Source of the DNA: Azospirillum sp. TSO22-1
Lineage (GTDB): Bacteria > Pseudomonadota > Alphaproteobacteria > Azospirillales > Azospirillaceae
Assembly: GCF_003116015.1 (NCBI RefSeq)
Contig: NZ_LGQZ01000076.1
Span: 45,103 to 109,102, forward strand
DNA: 64,000 bases
Direction: 5' to 3'
The position numbers and the translations under genes are program-made. This document shows positions 25,049 through 32,902 of the stretch, piece after piece (the first letter of the stretch is position 1; each line of letters opens with the position of its first letter). A model generated the notes under the pieces. It saw only the letters and a program-made list of their open reading frames with translations, was not told the origin of the DNA and ran no database searches.

Positions 25049-26419
25049 ATGTCGCGCGCACCATCTCCCGCTTCAGGGCTTCCACGCAGTGCAGCCTCCG
25101 AACCCCCGGCGAACGCCGGCCAGGACGCCCCGCTTGACGGTGTCGACTTCCGCCAGAAGGCGCGGCAGATCCTGCAGACGCAATCGTCCGTCGCCGCCGG
25201 CGTCGTGCATCTGCTCGGTCTCGACCAGCTCCAGGAGGCGATCGGCGAGAAGTGGCCGCTGATCAGCGAACGGGTCCACGATCTGGCAGCCCGCATGTTG
25301 AAGAAGCACCTCGGCCCGAACGACGCCTGGATCAAGTACGACAACGCGAACTACCTGATCGTCTTCTCGGGTCGGGACAAGGCCGCCGCACAGCTGATCT
25401 GCGGGAAGGTGAAGGCGGAGCTGCACGAACTTCTGCTCGGACGCAGCGAGACCGGCACGATCACGGTCAAGACGGCGACGATCGACCTGGATGGACAGGT
25501 TCTTGTCGAAACGCAGCGCCTGGGCGACCTGCTCGAAGCGTTCGCCACGCAAGCGTCCGCCGCCACCGCGTGCACGGGATGCGACCACCGGGGCGACGAT
25601 GCGGAGCCTCCGTGCATCGACACGGCCCAGACACTGGCGCAGAAGCTCGGCATCACCGGAAAGGCCGAGCTGGAATTCATGTATCGGCCGGTGTGGGACG
25701 CCTACGCGCAGGTGATCTCCACCTACGTCTGCGAGGCATTCCTGGTGCGGCCCGGCTTCAGCAGGGTGCGCGGGTATGACGTCCTCTACGACCAGGAAAA
25801 TTACGATGACATTCTCGATCTCGATGTGAAGACGTATTCCGAGGCAATCGCGACCTACAACGATTTGTTCCAGAACCGTTTCCGTTTCGTGCTGACCATT
25901 CCCGTGCATTTCGAGACGCTGGCCAACACGAAGCGCCGGCGCGAATATTGGCAGCTCTTCCGCATCACGCCAAAGTACCTGATCCCCTTCCTCGCCTTCG
26001 AGCTGGTCGGCCTCCCGCCGAAGATCCCCTTCGGCCGGCTGAGCGAGATCGTGAACGTCCTGCGGACGTGTTGCCGGACCGTGATCGCGCGGACCGGAAG
26101 CGAGTTGCCCGACCTGCCGACCTACGTGCAGGGCGGCGTCAAGGCCGCGGGGCTGGACGTCTGCGCCCACGCCGACGATGGCAAGATGCGGCAGGACATC
26201 GAACGGTTCGGCGCGGCGTGCCGGAGGGCCGGAATCGTGCCCTACGCCGACGGGGTGCGCAGCCCATGGATGCTGGAGGCCACGGACAAGGCGGCGTTCA
26301 AGTACTTGGCCGGCCCCCTGATCGGCGAGGCCGAACCGTTTCCCCAGCATATGGCGCGCTGCTCGGATAAGGAGATCCTGATGCGCGCACGGGTCAAGGC
26401 TCGGCACCGGGTCGCCTGA
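25049..26419 (+). CDS. degenerate GGDEF/EAL-like protein of unknown function
   Basis: A 456-residue soluble protein with no clear named family. Residues about 55-135 look like a worn GGDEF domain: LISERVHDLAARMLKKHLG, then IKYDNANYLIVFSG where active enzymes have RxGGDEFAI, so DNANY (98-102) replaces the signature. Residues about 205-440 look like a worn EAL domain: LEFMYRPVWDAYAQVIS near the start and AGIVPYADGVRSPWMLE near the end, where EAL proteins have VVAEGVET. The catalytic EAL and DDFG motifs are not seen. A linker carries ACTGC...C cysteines. It is likely a non-catalytic sensor or c-di-GMP-related adaptor (inference). GGGA sits 8 bp before ATG 25049; AT-rich DNA precedes it. Confidence 0.7.
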   Translation: MSRAPSPASGLPRSAASEPPANAGQDAPLDGVDFRQKARQILQTQSSVAAGVVHLLGLDQLQEAIGEKWPLISERVHDLAARMLKKHLGPNDAWIKYDNANYLIVFSGRDKAAAQLICGKVKAELHELLLGRSETGTITVKTATIDLDGQVLVETQRLGDLLEAFATQASAATACTGCDHRGDDAEPPCIDTAQTLAQKLGITGKAELEFMYRPVWDAYAQVISTYVCEAFLVRPGFSRVRGYDVLYDQENYDDILDLDVKTYSEAIATYNDLFQNRFRFVLTIPVHFETLANTKRRREYWQLFRITPKYLIPFLAFELVGLPPKIPFGRLSEIVNVLRTCCRTVIARTGSELPDLPTYVQGGVKAAGLDVCAHADDGKMRQDIERFGAACRRAGIVPYADGVRSPWMLEATDKAAFKYLAGPLIGEAEPFPQHMARCSDKEILMRARVKARHRVA

Positions 26420-26502
26420 CCCGGCGCGGCGCTGCTCGCCGGACGCTGGACGGGCGGCGCCGAACCCGCCATCCTCCCCGCCCACCACTGGGGAGAGACG
26501 CC

Positions 26503-27237
26503 ATGACGAAGCCCAACACCCGTCCGTTGCCGCAGCCGACCATCGGCGTGCTGGGCGGCATGAGCAACCAGGCGACGGGCGAGTACTACCGCCTGCTGAA
26601 CGACGGGCTGAACCGCCGCCTGGGCGGCTGGGACAACGGCGAGATCGTCATCGTCAGCGTCAACTTCGGCAACATCGAGCACTTCGTCCGCAACGACGCC
26701 TGGGACGAGGCTCACCGTTACCTCTCCGGCAAGGTGGACGCTCTGGAACGCGCCGGGACGGACGTGATCCTCTGCGTGTCGAACACGCTGCACCGCGTGG
26801 TCGAGCCGATCATGGCGGGCCGCGCCACGCCCTTCATCCACATCGCCGCCCCGACCGGCGAGGCGATCCGCCGCGCCGGACTGTCGCGCATCGGCCTGCT
26901 GGGCACGATGCCGACCATGCGCTCGGACTACCTGCGCAATTGGCTGACCGAGCGCTATGGCATCGAGGTGCTGGTGCCGCCGCCCGCCGACATGGATGTC
27001 GTCGACCGCATCATCTTCGACGAGCTGGTGCGCCGCGACCTGCGGGACTCGTCGAAGGCCGAGTACCTGCGCATCATCGACGGCCTCAGGGCGCAGGGGG
27101 CCGAGGGCGTCATCCTCGGCTGCACGGAGATCTTCCTGCTGGTGCAGCAGGCCGACCGGCCGGAGTTCCCGATGTTCAACACCACCGAGCTGCACGCCGC
27201 GGCGGTGGTGGAGTTCGCGCTGGAACGGATGAGGTGA
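26503..27237 (+). CDS. aspartate/glutamate racemase family protein
   Basis: A 244-residue protein with the racemase fold: IGVLGGMSNQATGEYYRLLN at the N-terminus, IGLLGTMPTMRS in the second half and the C-terminal active-site motif LGCTEIFLL (Cys207). The first active-site motif, usually CNT, reads CVSNTLH, placing Ser93 where the first catalytic cysteine is expected. From memory, the E. coli YgeA type likewise lacks a Cys at this site, having Thr. It may be a one-sided L-specific racemase or a related enzyme. GGGAGAGA precedes ATG 26503. Confidence 0.85.
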   Translation: MTKPNTRPLPQPTIGVLGGMSNQATGEYYRLLNDGLNRRLGGWDNGEIVIVSVNFGNIEHFVRNDAWDEAHRYLSGKVDALERAGTDVILCVSNTLHRVVEPIMAGRATPFIHIAAPTGEAIRRAGLSRIGLLGTMPTMRSDYLRNWLTERYGIEVLVPPPADMDVVDRIIFDELVRRDLRDSSKAEYLRIIDGLRAQGAEGVILGCTEIFLLVQQADRPEFPMFNTTELHAAAVVEFALERMR

Positions 27238-27254
27238 GCGATCCGCGCCCGTGG

Positions 27255-27378
27255 CAACCCGGAACACGGATTTCACGGATTGAAGCACGGATTGCACGGA
27301 TGCCGGCGACTGTGTGCTGTCGCGGCGGGGTGGACGGAAAATCCGTGTCGAAATCCGTGAAATCCGTGTTCCGGGTTG
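27255..27378. repeat. 27-bp perfect inverted repeat with CACGGATT subrepeats
   Basis: The left arm 27255-27281 (CAACCCGGAACACGGATTTC and on) is the exact reverse complement of 27352-27378. The 70-bp spacer holds more CACGGATT/AATCCGTG units (about 27286-27299 and 27340-27349). It lies after the racemase gene and its sequence differs from the C/G-rich palindromes of the window. Confidence 0.9.
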
Positions 27379-27409
27379 TCCCCGGCGCCACGGCCCGGCC
27401 AGATGCCGA

Positions 27410-27586
27410 TCAGGCGTCGGTGAACAGGGGTTCCTCACCAATGCCGCCCGGCCAGCGGGCCATGCAGACGCTCACCAGATCCGTGTCGCGGCGGCGCGCG
27501 GGCGTCGCGTCGATGGCGCCCGCGGCGCCTTCGGTCTCGGCGGTGCACGCGACGGCGTCGTAGAGGGAGCGGTCCTGCATCGTCAT
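27410..27586 (-). CDS. small hypothetical protein, 58 aa
   Basis: A 58-residue frame starting MTMQDRSLYDAVAC and ending GIGEEPLFTDA. ATG 27586 has a good ribosome binding site (CCAGGAGAC directly before it). The protein is acidic, has two Cys and no membrane segment. I do not recognise it. The strong Shine-Dalgarno sequence is the main support. Confidence 0.5.
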   Translation of the reverse strand: MTMQDRSLYDAVACTAETEGAAGAIDATPARRRDTDLVSVCMARWPGGIGEEPLFTDA

Positions 27587-27667
27587 GTCTCCTGGGGCGC
27601 GTGGAAGGGGTGACGGCTCCATGCTGCCGGCCCGCGCCCCGCGAGTCAATACTAGTATATCACTTCG

Positions 27668-27832
27668 TCAACTCGGGCTGTCGATCCCCGTCTCCTCCAC
27701 GGGTCCGGGCCCTGGTTTCTTCGCGCTCCCCGGCCCCAGCTTCTCGCCGGTCTGCGGCGGGCGCTCGTCGCGCTCCTGCTTGAAGGCGTCGGTGAAAGGG
27801 GTGCGGGGCTCGGGCATCCGGCGGTCGGTCAT
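27668..27832 (-). CDS. small hypothetical protein, 54 aa
   Basis: A 54-residue frame, MTDRRMPEPRTPFTDAFKQE onward, very rich in Pro, Gly and charged residues and probably disordered. The ribosome binding site is weak. Its place just upstream of argB and on the opposite strand is compatible with a real small gene, but it could be chance. Confidence 0.35.
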   Translation of the reverse strand: MTDRRMPEPRTPFTDAFKQERDERPPQTGEKLGPGSAKKPGPGPVEETGIDSPS

Positions 27833-27977
27833 GGCAAGCGTCCCAGTCCTGATCGGCATCCTTGGTCAGAAGGGCCAACCGTACGCCGCACGGCCGGTTC
27901 CCGCAAAAGGCGCTAGGCAGCGCGGCGCGGTTCCGATAAAGAGTCCGGCAACGTCCAACCCCATCGATGGCACCGCC

Positions 27978-28874
27978 GTGACGAACGACCGCGAAGAGTG
28001 GCTGGGCAAGGCCCGCACCCTGTCCGAAGCGCTCCCCTACATGCGCCGCTACGCCGGGCGCACCTTCGTCATCAAGTACGGCGGCCACGCCATGGGTGAC
28101 GAGCACCTGGCCGAGCTGTTCGCCCGCGACATCGTGCTGCTGAAGCAGGTTGGCATCAACCCGGTGGTGGTGCACGGCGGCGGGCCGCAGATCGGCGAGA
28201 TGCTGAAGCGCCTGCAGATCAAGTCGGAGTTCATCGACGGCCTGCGCGTCACCGACAAGGAGACGGTCGAGGTGGTCGAGATGGTGCTGTCCGGCTCCAT
28301 CAACAAGCAGATCGTCACTGCCATCTCCAAGGCCGGCGGCCGCGCCGTCGGCGTGTCGGGCAAGGACGGCCAGCTGATCATCGCGCGCAAGCTGCGCCGC
28401 ACCCAGCGGGACCCGGACAGCAACATCGAGAAGGTGCTGGACCTCGGCTTCGTCGGCGAGCCCCACCAGGTCAACCCGCAGATCCTCGAAGGGCTGCTGG
28501 CCGCCGACATCATCCCGGTGGTCGCCCCGGTGGGCGTCGACCGCCAGGGCGACACCTACAACATCAACGCCGACACCTCGGCCGGCGCCATCGCCGGTGC
28601 CTTGGGTGCGACGCGGTTCTTCCTGCTGACCGACGTGGCCGGCGTGCTGGACAAGGACAAGAACCTCATCCCGCGCCTGTCGCTGGAGGAGGCCCGCAAC
28701 GCCATCGCCGACGGCACCGCCACCGGCGGCATGATCCCGAAGATCGAGACCTGCATCGAGGCGGTGGAACAAGGCGTCGATGCCGCCGTCATCCTCGACG
28801 GCCGCGTGCCGCACGCGCTGCTGCTGGAGATCTTCACCGAGGGCGGCGCCGGCACGCTGATCGGGCGGGAATAA
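27978..28874 (+). CDS. argB: acetylglutamate kinase
   Basis: A 298-residue amino-acid kinase that phosphorylates N-acetylglutamate in arginine synthesis. FVIKYGGHAM (the phosphate-binding Lys and Gly), VVVHGGGPQIGEML, the substrate region NINADTSAGAIAGALGA and TDVAGVLDKDKNLI are all typical. GTG 27978 is taken as start because the frame above it, though open, codes for unlikely sequence, and because family members begin near this point. It may be the displaced end of the rpmH-engB-argB block. Confidence 0.95.
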   Translation: MTNDREEWLGKARTLSEALPYMRRYAGRTFVIKYGGHAMGDEHLAELFARDIVLLKQVGINPVVVHGGGPQIGEMLKRLQIKSEFIDGLRVTDKETVEVVEMVLSGSINKQIVTAISKAGGRAVGVSGKDGQLIIARKLRRTQRDPDSNIEKVLDLGFVGEPHQVNPQILEGLLAADIIPVVAPVGVDRQGDTYNINADTSAGAIAGALGATRFFLLTDVAGVLDKDKNLIPRLSLEEARNAIADGTATGGMIPKIETCIEAVEQGVDAAVILDGRVPHALLLEIFTEGGAGTLIGRE

Positions 28875-28894
28875 CCGCCCGGGGAGGCTACCCC

Positions 28895-29209
28895 ATGTCC
28901 GACGAGTCCGCGGATCTGCGCAAGGAGCTGCTGCGCCGCATGGCGGCGCTGCGGCAGACCATCGACCCCAAGGTGCTGAACCGCGCCAAGCTGGCGACGT
29001 TCGGCAAGGTCCCCTACGACCAGGAGACCGCCAAGCAGGCGGTCTCCCAGTTCCTGGACCAGCGCGACGACGGCGGCGCCTTCCGCCGCAAGCTCGAGCA
29101 GGCGCTCAAGCAGGAGGGCGCCGCGCTCGACCTGGAGTCCGGCAAGGACGCGGCTCCCAAGGCGGAGTCGCACCCGCTGAAGCCCCGCCGAATCGGCCGC
29201 ATCGTCTGA
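28895..29209 (+). CDS. small conserved-looking hypothetical protein
   Basis: A 104-residue, highly charged, mostly helical protein (LRKELLRRMAALRQTIDPKV, then KVPYDQETAKQAVSQFLDQ) with a basic end KPRRIGRIV. No membrane segment or known motif. GGGGAGG stands 9 bp before ATG 28895. It lies between argB (20 bp) and the CorA gene (10 bp) in the same direction, so all three are probably cotranscribed. I do not recognise its function. Confidence 0.7.
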   Translation: MSDESADLRKELLRRMAALRQTIDPKVLNRAKLATFGKVPYDQETAKQAVSQFLDQRDDGGAFRRKLEQALKQEGAALDLESGKDAAPKAESHPLKPRRIGRIV

Positions 29210-29219
29210 GCCGCCGGCC

Positions 29220-30200
29220 ATGATGCACGTCTTCGTCAACGACGGCGGCATCCTGCGCTGGGCCAAGGGCGCCGGTGCCCACGGCGCGCCGCTGCCGGCG
29301 GAGACGGCATGGCTCGACCTCGTGACGCCGACGCACGAGGAACAGGCGCAGGGCGAGACGGCGATGGGCCTGGCCCTGCCGACCCGCGAGCAGATCGCCG
29401 AGATCGAGGAGTCGAGCCGCCTGCGCCGCGCCAGCGGCGCCGTGCACATGACCGTGCTGGTCCTGGCGCTGGCCGAGACGGAGGCGCCGCGCCTCACCCC
29501 GGTGCGCTTCGTGGTGGCCGGCGGGCGGCTCGCCACCATCCACTACATGGACGCGCAGCCGTTCCTGACCTTCCGCCGCCGCACGGTGCGTCAGGGCTAC
29601 GGCGGCACCAGCCCCGACGCCATCCTGGTGGCGCTGCTGGAGGCGGTGGTCGAGCGCACCGCCGGCGTCCTGCGCCGCACCGGCGCCGAGCTGGACTCGC
29701 TGAGCAGCCGCGCCTTCCGCCGCTTCGACCCGGGCACCGCGGAGACCGACGACACCCGCACGCTGAAGGCGCTGGGGCAGTGCGGCCATGTGCTGGCCAA
29801 GGCCCGCGAGAGCCTGGTCAGCCTGCGCCGCATGCTCGACTTCCTGATGCGCGGCGAGGGCGACGTGGCGCTGCGCAAGGCGGCGCGGCGCTGGGCGCGC
29901 GGCATCCTGCAGGACGTGGACGGGCTGGACCAGTACGCGCGCTTCCTGTCCAGCAAGGTCGGCCTGCTGCTGGACAGCACGCTGGGCCGCATCACGGTGG
30001 GGCAGAACGACATCGTCAAGCTGGTCAGCGTGCTGACCGTCATCCTGTTCCCGCCGCTGCTGGTCAGCAGCTTCTTCGGCATGAACTTCGACGTGATGCC
30101 GGAGACGGACAGGGTCTTCGGCTACCCGATGGCCGTGGCGCTGATGCTGATCTCGGCCGTGCTGCCGGTCTGGTACTTCAAGCGGCGAGGGTGGCTGTAG
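29220..30200 (+). CDS. CorA-family divalent metal transporter (ZntB-like)
   Basis: A 326-residue member of the CorA superfamily that moves Mg2+, Zn2+ or related ions. The soluble N-terminal funnel domain covers residues 1-260, with the long helix around LARESLVSLRRMLDFLMRG. Two C-terminal membrane helices follow, the first ending in the diagnostic GMN motif (SSFFGMNF), the second ending LPVWYFKRRGWL. The loop NFDVMPETDRVFGYP lacks the MPEL form of classic CorA, so the ion is uncertain. It is convergent with a small ORF 3 bp downstream. Confidence 0.9.
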   Translation: MMHVFVNDGGILRWAKGAGAHGAPLPAETAWLDLVTPTHEEQAQGETAMGLALPTREQIAEIEESSRLRRASGAVHMTVLVLALAETEAPRLTPVRFVVAGGRLATIHYMDAQPFLTFRRRTVRQGYGGTSPDAILVALLEAVVERTAGVLRRTGAELDSLSSRAFRRFDPGTAETDDTRTLKALGQCGHVLAKARESLVSLRRMLDFLMRGEGDVALRKAARRWARGILQDVDGLDQYARFLSSKVGLLLDSTLGRITVGQNDIVKLVSVLTVILFPPLLVSSFFGMNFDVMPETDRVFGYPMAVALMLISAVLPVWYFKRRGWL

Positions 30201-30203
30201 GCC

Positions 30204-30359
30204 TCAAGCCGGAGCCCCGGCTGGCGGCGTTTCCTTGCGTGCCAGCGCGAGCACCAACGCCGATGCCGACGCCCCGATCTGCAACGCCGCCGGAGCGGTG
30301 GTCACGCCGTACACGACCACCAGAACGCCGCCCAGCAATGCCAGAATCAGCTTCGACAC
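30204..30359 (-). CDS. small membrane protein, 51 aa, hypothetical
   Basis: A short minus-strand frame starting at GTG 30359: SKLILALLGGVLVVVYGVTT after the initiator, then ALQIGASASALVLALARKET. It has one or two hydrophobic helices and a Pro/Ala tail. The frame has good codon choice for this genome and ends 3 bp from the convergent CorA stop. The ribosome binding site is weak; the open frame extends 20 codons above the GTG without an ATG. Function unknown. Confidence 0.45.
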   Translation of the reverse strand: MSKLILALLGGVLVVVYGVTTAPAALQIGASASALVLALARKETPPAGAPA

Positions 30360-30470
30360 GCAGAAACCCAGTTTGCGGTATTTCTGCGGATGACCGGCGC
30401 TGTCGTAATGGCCGGCAAAGAAGATAGGTCACGCGATCGTATGCGTCAATGGCACAACCGACGCGCGTCC

Positions 30471-30989
30471 TCACACCGCCAGCAGCACCGCCCAGCCCAG
30501 CACGATCAGGTTGACCGTGAAGGTCATCGCCATGCCCGGCGCGCGGGCGTAGGGATGCACGGCGTACCCCGCCCAGAACAGCAGCCGCCCCGCCACGAAC
30601 AGCGCCGTCGCCAGCGACGGCACGCCCAGGCTGGCGACCGGCAGCAGGGTGCTCAGCGCCGTCAGCGCCGGCAAGAAGACCAGCGTCTGCTCGACGGTGT
30701 TCGACAGCGCCCGCTGCGCCACGCGGTAGGCGCGGCTCTCGGTGTCCTCGATCGGGTTGAAGGCCTGGGTGCGGCCACGCACCGCCATCACGCCGACCAC
30801 CATGGCGAACAGCACCAGCGCCGGCCACAATGACAGCCGCGCCGCCAGCGCCAGCCGCGCCTGCAGGGCGACGACGCCCTCCGGCGCCGCGATCAGCGGC
30901 GCCAGCAGGACGAACAGGGCGACGGTGACCGCCGCCGAGGCGAGGTTGACGCCGGCCGCCGTGGCGATGAGGCGCTTCCCCGCCGCCAT
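30471..30989 (-). CDS. MAPEG-family membrane protein
   Basis: A 172-residue protein of four membrane helices. The MAPEG pattern is visible: a first helix, then RTQAFNPIEDTESRAYRVAQ and NTVEQTLVFLPALTALS, where the NT.EQ...F motif is typical, and RLLFWAGYAVHPYARAPGMA near the end. Family members are glutathione-linked or of unknown role. It lies just downstream of accA on the same strand (4 bp gap) and probably shares its message. Confidence 0.85.
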   Translation of the reverse strand: MAAGKRLIATAAGVNLASAAVTVALFVLLAPLIAAPEGVVALQARLALAARLSLWPALVLFAMVVGVMAVRGRTQAFNPIEDTESRAYRVAQRALSNTVEQTLVFLPALTALSTLLPVASLGVPSLATALFVAGRLLFWAGYAVHPYARAPGMAMTFTVNLIVLGWAVLLAV

Positions 30990-30993
30990 GGCG

Positions 30994-31950
30994 TCAGCCC
31001 AGCCCCTTCTGGCCCATCTCCAGGAACTTCTCGCGGCGGCGGCGGCGCAGCGTGGCGGCGTCCTGGCCGTCCAGCTCGCGCAGCGACTCCTCGATGGCGT
31101 CGCCCAGCGCGGTCACCGTCTCGTCCGGCGCGCGGTGGGCGCCGCCGATCGGCTCCTGCACCACGCGGTCGATGACGCCCAGCTCCTTGAGGTCCTGGCT
31201 GGTCAGGCGCAGCGCGGTCGCCGCCTCGCCGGCCATGTCGGAGCTGCGCCAGAGGATCGACGCGCAGCCCTCCGGCGAGATCACCGAGTAGATGGCGTGC
31301 TCCAGCATCAGCACGCGGTCGGCCGTCGCGATGGCGATGGCGCCGCCCGAACCGCCCTCGCCGATCACCGCGCTGACCAGCGGCACGCCGATGCGCAGGC
31401 AGGTCTCGATGCTCTTGGCGATGGCCTCGGCCTGGCCGCGCTCCTCGGCCTGGACGCCGGGGAAGGCGCCGGCAGTGTCGACCAGCGAGACCACCGGCAG
31501 GCTGAAGCGCTCGGCCATCTGCATCAGGCGCTGCGCCTTGCGGTAGCCCTCGGGCTTGGCCATGCCGAAGTTGTGGCGCACGCGCGACTCGGTGTCGTGG
31601 CCCTTCTCCTGGCCGATCACCACGACGGACCGGCCGCGGAAGCGGCCCAGGCCGCCGACCACCGCGGCGTCCTCGGCGAAGTGGCGGTCGCCGGCCAGCG
31701 GCGTGAAGTCCTCGATCAGGCCCTCCACGTAGTCCAGGCAGTGCGGCCGGCTCGGATGGCGCGCCACCTGCACCTTCTGCGCCGCGGTCAGCTTGGCGTA
31801 GGTCGAGCGCAGCAGCTTGTCGACCTTGACCTGAAGCTTGCCGACCTCGTCGGCGATGTTCAGCTCGCCGGCGTCGGTCAGGTGCCGCAGTTCCTCGATC
31901 TTGCCTTCGAGTTCGGCGATCGGCTTTTCGAATTCCAGAAAGGTCTGCAT
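30994..31950 (-). CDS. accA: acetyl-CoA carboxylase carboxyltransferase subunit alpha
   Basis: A 318-residue crotonase-fold subunit that moves the carboxyl group from biotin to acetyl-CoA to make malonyl-CoA. The N-terminal helices (FLEFEKPIAELEGKIEEL), HPSRPHCLDYVEGLIEDF, GQEKGHDTESRVRHNFGMA and VGEGGSGGAIAIA-type sequence (IGEGGSGGAIAIATADRV) are diagnostic. ATG 31950 gives the standard length. It is divergent from a methyltransferase gene. Confidence 0.96.
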   Translation of the reverse strand: MQTFLEFEKPIAELEGKIEELRHLTDAGELNIADEVGKLQVKVDKLLRSTYAKLTAAQKVQVARHPSRPHCLDYVEGLIEDFTPLAGDRHFAEDAAVVGGLGRFRGRSVVVIGQEKGHDTESRVRHNFGMAKPEGYRKAQRLMQMAERFSLPVVSLVDTAGAFPGVQAEERGQAEAIAKSIETCLRIGVPLVSAVIGEGGSGGAIAIATADRVLMLEHAIYSVISPEGCASILWRSSDMAGEAATALRLTSQDLKELGVIDRVVQEPIGGAHRAPDETVTALGDAIEESLRELDGQDAATLRRRRREKFLEMGQKGLG

Positions 31951-32071
31951 GTCGGGGGATTTCGCGGGGTCTGCTCGGGACCGGGCTACCTACCACGCGC
32001 CGCACCGCAGCGCCATAGCCTAGAACGCCGCTCCGTTGCTACCATGGCGCCCCGCAACGGAAGGCCCCGCG

Positions 32072-32821
32072 ATGACCAGCGCGTTCAAGGACCATTTCTC
32101 CGGCCACGCCGGCGACTACCGCGCCTTCCGCCCGCTGTACCCGGCGGCGCTGGTGGATGTGCTGGCCGACGCCGCCCCCGGCCGCGGCCTCGCCTGGGAC
32201 GCCGGCTGCGGCAACGGGCAGCTGTCGGGCGACCTGGCGGCCCGTTTCACCCGCGTCGTCGCCACCGACGCCAGCTCCACGCAGATCGCTCAAGCCGTGC
32301 CGCACGACGCCGTCGAGTACCGCGTCGCCCCGGCCGAGCACAGCGGCCTGCCCAACGCCTGCGCCCACCTGATCGTCGCCGCCCAGGCGGCGCACTGGTT
32401 CGACCTGCCGGCCTTCTACGCCGAGGCGAAGCGCGTCGCCCGCCCCGGCGCCGCGCTCGCCCTGGTCAGTTACGGCGTGCTGGAGGCGGACGGCGAGGTC
32501 GGCGCCCTGCTGCGCACCTTCCACGACGACACCATCGGCCGCTGGTGGCCGCCGGAGCGGGCGCACGTCGACAACGGCTACCGCTCCCTGCCCTTCCCGG
32601 TGCCGGAGCGCCCGGTGCCGCCGCTCGCCATGGAGATGCCGTGGACCCTGGCGCAGGTGGTCGGCTACCTGGGCACCTGGTCGGCGGTGAAGGCGGCGCT
32701 CAAGGCGACCGGAGCCAACCCGCTGGATGGCTTCGTGCCGGAGCTGGCGGCGGCGTGGGGCGACCCGGACGCGCCGCGCGCCATCCGCTGGCCGCTGGCG
32801 GTACGCCTGGGCAATCTCTAG
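32072..32821 (+). CDS. class I SAM-dependent methyltransferase
   Basis: A 249-residue methyltransferase of the UbiE/COQ5-like type. Motif I is LAWDAGCGNGQLSGDLA, followed by VVATDASSTQIAQA and the NACAHLIVAAQAAHWFDLP post-motif region typical of small-molecule methyltransferases. ATG 32072 is chosen over the upstream in-frame start because GGAAGG lies about 8 bp before it. Substrate unknown; no operon partner is evident. Confidence 0.87.
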   Translation: MTSAFKDHFSGHAGDYRAFRPLYPAALVDVLADAAPGRGLAWDAGCGNGQLSGDLAARFTRVVATDASSTQIAQAVPHDAVEYRVAPAEHSGLPNACAHLIVAAQAAHWFDLPAFYAEAKRVARPGAALALVSYGVLEADGEVGALLRTFHDDTIGRWWPPERAHVDNGYRSLPFPVPERPVPPLAMEMPWTLAQVVGYLGTWSAVKAALKATGANPLDGFVPELAAAWGDPDAPRAIRWPLAVRLGNL

Positions 32822-32902
32822 CGACCATCGGCGTACTCCGCCGCGACTCCCTGGCGCCCGCCCCTGTTCCACACCACTGTTATGGAAAAGGGGAGACGAG
32901 CC

